NCBI GenBank assembly: GCA_052390035.1
Contig: JBQTHI010000058.1
Span: forward strand, 1-24,489
DNA length: 24,489 nt
DNA from: JBQTHI01 sp052390035
GTDB lineage: Bacteria > Actinomycetota > Acidimicrobiia > Spongiisociales > ZC4RG35
Direction: 5' to 3'
Shown: positions 20,328 to 24,489 of the stretch, piece after piece
Layout of the letters: every line of letters begins with the position of its first letter
Position numbering within the stretch: position 1 is the stretch's first letter
Notes under the pieces: generated by a model
Database searches by the model: none
Seen by the model: the letters and a program-made list of their open reading frames with translations, nothing else
Told to the model about the DNA's origin: nothing
Made by a program: the position numbers and the translations under genes

Positions 20328-22334
20328 ATGTCTGTGAGCCGGACCGTTCGCACCCTCGTCATCTATGCGGTGGCCATCCTTGCCCTGGCCCTGCTCGCCC
20401 AGCGGTGGTTCGATCAGTGGGGCCAGCCGACCGAAGTGACCCTCACCCGCTTCCTCGATCAGGTGGAACGGGGCGACATCGTTTCGGTTGAGATCCTCTC
20501 TCGGACCAACCAGGTCCAGGGTCGTTTTGCCGATTCGGCGCTTCCGGTGGACCGTTTTGACGTGGTGGCCGACTACACCGACGGATGGGAAGGCCAGCTG
20601 ACCGAACGTCTCAATCGAGAAGGCGTCTTCTTCCAGGTCAACAACCAGCCCGACGGCTTGTGGGCGATCCTCATCAGCCTGCTTCCCTGGGTGTTCCTGC
20701 TCGGCTTCATGATCTTCATTTTCATGCAGATGCAGGGCAGTGGCAACCGGGTGATGCAATTCGGCAAGGCACGGGCGCGCATGTTCACCAAAGAGCAGCC
20801 GCGGGTCACCTTTGGTGACGTCGCCGGGTTAACGGAAGCGATCGAGGAACTGGAAGAGATCCGCGACTTCCTCCAGAATCCCGACAAGTACCGGGCGTTG
20901 GGGGCCAAGATTCCCAAGGGGGTTCTGCTGTTCGGACCACCCGGGACGGGAAAGACCCTGCTCGCCCGCGCCGTGGCCGGTGAAGCCGGGGTTCCGTTTC
21001 TTTCGATCTCCGGATCCGACTTCGTCGAGATGTTCGTCGGGGTGGGCGCCAGCAGGGTGCGTGACCTCTTCGAGCAGGCCAAGTCGCACGCCCCGGCGAT
21101 CGTATTCATAGACGAGATCGACGCCGTGGGCCGGCATCGGGGTGCGGGCCTCGGCGGGGGTCACGATGAACGCGAGCAGACCCTCAACCAGCTTCTGGTC
21201 GAACTCGACGGCTTCGACACGAACAACGGAGTTATCGTCATCGCCGCCACCAACCGCCCCGACATCCTGGATCCAGCCTTGCTCCGCCCGGGCCGGTTCG
21301 ACCGACAGGTGGTGGTCGACGCCCCCGACATCGTCGGCCGGGAAGGCATTCTGAAGGTCCACGCCAAAGGCAAACCGCTTTCGTCGGAGGTGACGCTCGA
21401 GGTTCTGGCCCGGCGCACACCCGGTTTTACCGGCGCCGACCTCGCCAACCTCATCAACGAGGCGGCCCTGCTCACCGCTCGCCTGCGCAAGCCGCAGATC
21501 ACGATGCACGAACTGGAAGAGGCCATCGATCGGGTGATCGCCGGCCCCGAGCGCAAGACCCGGATCATGACCGATGAGGAGCGGCGCCTAATCGCATATC
21601 ACGAAACCGGTCATGCCCTGGTCGGATGGGCGTTGCCGATGGCCGACCCCGTCCACAAAATCACCATCGTCGCTCGCGGCCGGTCGCTCGGGCATACCCT
21701 GGCCCTTCCGACCCATGACAAATACCTGGTGCGGCGCTCCGAACTAGTCGATCAGCTGGCGATGCTGCTGGGCGGAAGAACCGCAGAAGAGCTGATCTTC
21801 GCCGACCCCACCACCGGTGCTGCCAACGACATCGAAAAGGCCACCGGCATCGCTCGGAAGATGGTCATGGAGTACGGGATGAGCGACAAGCTCGGTCCGA
21901 TGCAATACGGCCGGACCGGTGGCGAGGTCTTCCTCGGCCGCGACTATGTCCGCCAGCAGGACTATTCGGACGAGGTGGCGGCGTTCATCGACGAAGAAGT
22001 CCGGACGATGATCAAATCCGCGCACGAAGAGGCGGCCACGATTCTCCGTGCCCACCGGGAAGCGATGGAAAGGATGGTCGGCATCCTCTTAGACAGAGAG
22101 ACCGTCGGACCTGAGGAAGTAGCCGAAATCTTCTCCGATGTTCCCAAGTGGGAACACGACCCTGCCGGCGGCCTGCGCATCCGGCCGCCCGACGCTGAAA
22201 GGTCCGTGCCAGAGGTGGCGGCGGCCGTCCCGGTGGAGGAAGAGCCGACCGTGACCGAGGGTCCGGGCTCGTCGGGACGAAAGCCGCGAGTGTTGCTGCC
22301 CCGGATGAAACCGGCCGATGCACCGGGTTCCTGA
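20328..22334 (+). CDS. ftsH: ATP-dependent zinc metalloprotease FtsH (paralogue 2)
   Basis: A complete membrane AAA+ protease of 668 residues. Helices lie at about 7-25 and 111-134 with an extracytoplasmic domain between. Walker A is GPPGTGKT (203-210), the pore loop EMFVGVGA has Phe 236, and Walker B is IVFIDE (258-263). The second region of homology is NRPDILDPALLRPGRF, and the zinc site is HETGH (425-429) with D501 in GAANDIEKAT. A Pro/Glu-rich C-terminal tail of about 60 residues follows the protease domain. Its place before folE, folP and folB is the standard actinobacterial setting, so this is the likely orthologue of mycobacterial FtsH; the gene at 396-2324 is the extra copy. A 102-nt gap precedes it, with a weak TAGCAT box at 20318. 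It overlaps folE by 17 nt. Confidence 0.97.
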   Translation: MSVSRTVRTLVIYAVAILALALLAQRWFDQWGQPTEVTLTRFLDQVERGDIVSVEILSRTNQVQGRFADSALPVDRFDVVADYTDGWEGQLTERLNREGVFFQVNNQPDGLWAILISLLPWVFLLGFMIFIFMQMQGSGNRVMQFGKARARMFTKEQPRVTFGDVAGLTEAIEELEEIRDFLQNPDKYRALGAKIPKGVLLFGPPGTGKTLLARAVAGEAGVPFLSISGSDFVEMFVGVGASRVRDLFEQAKSHAPAIVFIDEIDAVGRHRGAGLGGGHDEREQTLNQLLVELDGFDTNNGVIVIAATNRPDILDPALLRPGRFDRQVVVDAPDIVGREGILKVHAKGKPLSSEVTLEVLARRTPGFTGADLANLINEAALLTARLRKPQITMHELEEAIDRVIAGPERKTRIMTDEERRLIAYHETGHALVGWALPMADPVHKITIVARGRSLGHTLALPTHDKYLVRRSELVDQLAMLLGGRTAEELIFADPTTGAANDIEKATGIARKMVMEYGMSDKLGPMQYGRTGGEVFLGRDYVRQQDYSDEVAAFIDEEVRTMIKSAHEEAATILRAHREAMERMVGILLDRETVGPEEVAEIFSDVPKWEHDPAGGLRIRPPDAERSVPEVAAAVPVEEEPTVTEGPGSSGRKPRVLLPRMKPADAPGS

Positions 22335-22926
22335 GCCGGTTAGCTCTCCTCCGCCAGAAGAGGTCGACCTCGCCTCCATCGAAGATGCGGTGCGGCGCAT
22401 TCTCATCGCGATTGGCGAGAACCCCGATCGGGAAGGACTCCGCGAAACGCCCACCCGTGTAGCCAAGATGTACGCCGAAATCTTCGACGGAGTTGGCATC
22501 GACCCGGCCGAGGCGATCGACGCCTTCTTCGGCGACGAGCACTATCAGGAGATTGTGATGGTGCGCGACATTCCGTTCTACAGCGCCTGCGAACACCACC
22601 TGGTTCCGTTTCATGGCAAGGCCCACGTCGCCTACATCCCCCGGGGCCGAGTAACGGGACTATCCAAGCTCGCCCGCCTGGTGGAGGGTTACGCCCGGCG
22701 GCCCCAGATGCAGGAGCGTCTCACCGCTCAGGTGGCCGACGCCCTTATGGAAAGGCTGGATCCCCTCGGGGTGCTGGTGGTGGTCGAAGCCGAGCACCTT
22801 TGCATGTCGATGCGGGGCGTCCGCAAACCGGGTTCGATGACTGTGACCTCGGCAGTTAGGGGCACTATGGCCACCAACGCCGCCACCCGGGCGGAGGCGT
22901 TGGCCCTCATGCACAACAGCAGATGA
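22318..22926 (+). CDS. folE: GTP cyclohydrolase I
   Basis: First step of tetrahydrofolate synthesis, GTP to dihydroneopterin triphosphate. It has 202 residues with RETPTRVAKMYAEIF (42-56), the zinc/catalytic segment FYSACEHHLVPFHG (Cys 91, His 93, His 94), GLSKLARLVEGYARRPQMQE (114-133), and HLCMSMRGV with His 160 and Cys 162. All ligands of the zinc-dependent type IA enzyme are present. The ATG lies inside the end of ftsH (17-nt overlap), and the stop overlaps folP (ATGA). Confidence 0.97.
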   Translation: MHRVPEPVSSPPPEEVDLASIEDAVRRILIAIGENPDREGLRETPTRVAKMYAEIFDGVGIDPAEAIDAFFGDEHYQEIVMVRDIPFYSACEHHLVPFHGKAHVAYIPRGRVTGLSKLARLVEGYARRPQMQERLTAQVADALMERLDPLGVLVVVEAEHLCMSMRGVRKPGSMTVTSAVRGTMATNAATRAEALALMHNSR

Positions 22927-23792
22927 GCCCAGGCGGGCACGAGGCGGGTACCAAACCGGGATGGCAGCTCGCTCGACGATATGTGCCACTCAATGATCCG
23001 GTCATCGTTGGCATTCTCAACGTCACCCCCGACTCTTTCAGTGACGGGGGCCGGTATGTGCAGGTCGATGATGCGGTGGCCGCCGGGCTGGGGATGGTCG
23101 AACAGGGTGCTCAGGTGGTCGATGTGGGCGGTGAGTCGACCCGCCCGGGAGCAGACCCGGTCCCGGCAGATGTTGAGGCCGCTCGGGTGATTCCCGTCGT
23201 CGCCGCATTGGCCAAAGCCGGGGTGGTGGTCTCGATCGACACCACCAAGTCGAGTGTGGCTGAGGCCGCCCTCGAGGCCGGGGCGGAGATCATCAACGAC
23301 GTCTCCGCCGCCGCCGACCCCGCCATGGTTCGGGTGGCGGCGTCGGCCGGAGCCGGGCTTGTGCTCATGCACATGCAAGGTGACCCCCGCTCGATGCAGG
23401 AGAACCCGCAGTACACCGACGTGGTGACCGAGGTGGCGGCGTTCCTGCGCGAGCGGGCCGAAGCCGTTATCTCGGCGGGCCTGGTCCCCGGGGCGGTGAT
23501 TGTCGATCCCGGCATCGGGTTCGGCAAGACACTGAGCCACAACCTGGCTCTCCTCCATCACCTGCGCCAGATCAGGGAAATCGGTTACCCCGTGATGGTC
23601 GGCACCTCGCGCAAGAATTTCCTGGGGCGGCTCATCAAGCAAGACCACCCGGTCGACCGCGACCTGGTTAGCGCGGTGAGTGCCGGGTTAGCCGTCGAGC
23701 GGGGCGCCGACTTGATTAGAGCTCACAATGTTGCCGCCGCCCGAGAGGCCGTCACCGTCGCTATCGCTATCGTGCGATGGTCGGGAGGGTGA
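22923..23792 (+). CDS. folP: Dihydropteroate synthase
   Basis: Condenses p-aminobenzoate with hydroxymethyl-dihydropterin pyrophosphate and is the sulfonamide target. Motifs in order are GILNVTPDSFSDGG (30-43), VGGESTRPGA (68-77), SIDTTKS (104-110), INDVSA, VDPGIGFGKT (194-203) and GTSRKNF (227-233). Length is 289 residues, normal for the family. The start ATG overlaps the folE stop (ATGA). The end overlaps the next gene by 4 or 16 nt depending on its start. Confidence 0.97.
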   Translation: MSPGGHEAGTKPGWQLARRYVPLNDPVIVGILNVTPDSFSDGGRYVQVDDAVAAGLGMVEQGAQVVDVGGESTRPGADPVPADVEAARVIPVVAALAKAGVVVSIDTTKSSVAEAALEAGAEIINDVSAAADPAMVRVAASAGAGLVLMHMQGDPRSMQENPQYTDVVTEVAAFLRERAEAVISAGLVPGAVIVDPGIGFGKTLSHNLALLHHLRQIREIGYPVMVGTSRKNFLGRLIKQDHPVDRDLVSAVSAGLAVERGADLIRAHNVAAAREAVTVAIAIVRWSGG

Positions 23793-24274
23793 CAGTCATT
23801 ACCGGACTCAAACCCCGCGGATTCACCTGGGTGATCGCCAATCGGTTGGCCGTCTCGGAACGAATCGGCGGGCACGGCTTTCAACATCGCAAGATTCGGC
23901 GCGAAGAAGAGATCAACTGGTTGAAACGCGATGCGGGAATTACCGGAGTAGTCACCCTTCTCCCCGGCAACCAGAACCTACAGGCCTACCGGGAGGCGGG
24001 CCTAGCCGTGAGTCAGGTCGGGGTCTCTGCCGAACCGAGCAACGAGGAGGCCCTGCAGGTTTTCAAGACGCTCCACAGGGCGCTGTCCGACTCAACCGCC
24101 CGGGTGTTGGTTCATCGGGAAGTCATCGACGACGACTTAGGAGGTTTGCTCGCCGGCTACCTGGTGTGGTCAGGAATGGTGGCTCAACCGATTCTGGCGG
24201 TGGCCCTGGTCGAGGAGATACTCAAGATGCCGCTCGGGCCGGAAGGACGTGCCCTGGTCCCTCAAACCTCCTGA
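23777..24274 (+). CDS. Dual-specificity-phosphatase-fold protein lacking the catalytic Cys (pseudophosphatase)
   Basis: A 165-residue protein that follows the dual-specificity phosphatase pattern: GFTWVIANRLAVSE near the start, INWLKRDAGITGVVTLLPG (46-64), AYREAGLAVSQVGV, a helix, then strand RVLVH (109-113) and a helix GGLLAGYLVWSGM. In active members VH is followed by C-x5-R-(S/T)-G. Here the positions read HREVIDDDLGG, so Cys is replaced by Arg 114 and the phosphate-binding Arg by Asp 120. It cannot use the standard mechanism and may be a binding or regulatory protein in the folate operon. The fold assignment is by pattern only. The ATG at 23777 overlaps folP by 16 nt; an in-frame GTG at 23789 would overlap by 4 nt (GTGA), as is usual in this window. 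Confidence 0.65.
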   Translation: MVGRVTVITGLKPRGFTWVIANRLAVSERIGGHGFQHRKIRREEEINWLKRDAGITGVVTLLPGNQNLQAYREAGLAVSQVGVSAEPSNEEALQVFKTLHRALSDSTARVLVHREVIDDDLGGLLAGYLVWSGMVAQPILAVALVEEILKMPLGPEGRALVPQTS

Positions 24275-24277
24275 CCT

Positions 24278-24489
24278 GTGAGTCCGCGGGACATGATTCG
24301 CTTGACCGGGCTCGAGGTCTTCGCCTATCACGGAGTTCTCGCCGAAGAGCGCGAGCATCTCCAGCCATTTTTGATCGACCTCGAACTGCTGGTCGATCTC
24401 ACCACCGCGGCCGGGTCGGACGATCTGGCCGACACGATCGACTACGGCCAACTGGCGCTTGACATCCAACGGGTGGTCGCCGACGAGCG
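24278..24489 (+). CDS. folB: Dihydroneopterin aldolase, N-terminal part (cut by window end)
   Basis: The frame runs off the right edge. It reads MIRLTGLEVFAYHGVLAEER, then a segment with HLQPFLIDLELLVDL and SDDLADTIDYGQLALDI. This matches the FolB start, including the YHGV and the D-x-L-x-D-T-x-D-Y active-site strand region. FolB makes hydroxymethyl-dihydropterin, the precursor used by FolK and FolP. The GTG at 24278 is 3 nt after the previous stop; an in-frame ATG at 24293 is also possible. folK is expected next, outside the window. Confidence 0.93.
   Translation, partial: MSPRDMIRLTGLEVFAYHGVLAEEREHLQPFLIDLELLVDLTTAAGSDDLADTIDYGQLALDIQRVVADE

Noticed and set aside
1..24489. CRISPR array, insertion sequence or prophage
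   Set aside because: No spaced direct repeats, transposase, integrase or terminal inverted repeats were seen; the tandem repeats are head-to-tail and short.

Overview
This window is a GC-rich, densely packed stretch of chromosome from an actinobacterium. The evidence is gene content and order: a mycobacterial-type TopA with a lysine-rich tail, a SigR/SigH-type sigma factor beside a zinc-binding (ZAS) anti-sigma factor, and the order DUF2342-type metalloprotease, tilS, hpt, ftsH, folE, folP, folB that is familiar from actinobacteria. Divergence of many proteins from Streptomyces and Mycobacterium forms suggests a deep-branching lineage such as Acidimicrobiia; that placement is inference.

Layout. 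Positions 1-399 hold the end of an ECF42-type sigma factor, whose stop codon overlaps the stop of a convergent ftsH paralogue (396-2324, minus). A DNA polymerase X/PHP gene (from about 2400) diverges from that ftsH. A mazEF-like toxin-antitoxin pair follows (4172-4718). Next is a co-directional block: a membrane pyrophosphatase-like protein with a rewritten active site (4848-6917), a histidine phosphatase with a duplicated half domain, a methyltransferase and an IspD-like cytidylyltransferase (to 9231). Converging on it are topA (9412-12105, minus) and a 55-codon two-helix membrane ORF coupled to its stop codon (9245-9412, minus).

Divergent from topA run an MFS transporter, tmk and holB with overlapping ends, then tRNA-Thr(CGU). 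The tRNA 3' end lies 3 nt before the start codon of the SigR-like sigma factor. The sigma and anti-sigma genes are separated by a repeat region that forms a chain of ATGA-linked minicistrons. A small Thr-rich membrane protein, the metalloprotease, tilS, hpt and a sensor-less histidine kinase follow with overlapping ends. Finally ftsH, folE, folP, a protein-phosphatase-fold protein without its catalytic Cys, and folB (cut by the window end) form a folate operon.

How the genes work together: much of the window is housekeeping (DNA topology and replication, dTMP supply, tRNA-Ile2 lysidine, purine salvage, folate, isoprenoids, membrane proteolysis). Regulatory modules are set between these genes. 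The most unusual points are the minicistron relay between sigma and anti-sigma genes, the tRNA abutting a sigma-factor start, the active-site-altered pyrophosphatase, the catalytically dead phosphatase fold in the folate operon, and several short tandem repeats at functional positions. Start and stop overlaps of the ATGA/GTGA/TTGA type are very common. Several first genes look leaderless, with TANNNT boxes just ahead of their start codons. No gene-free stretch exceeds about 130 bases.
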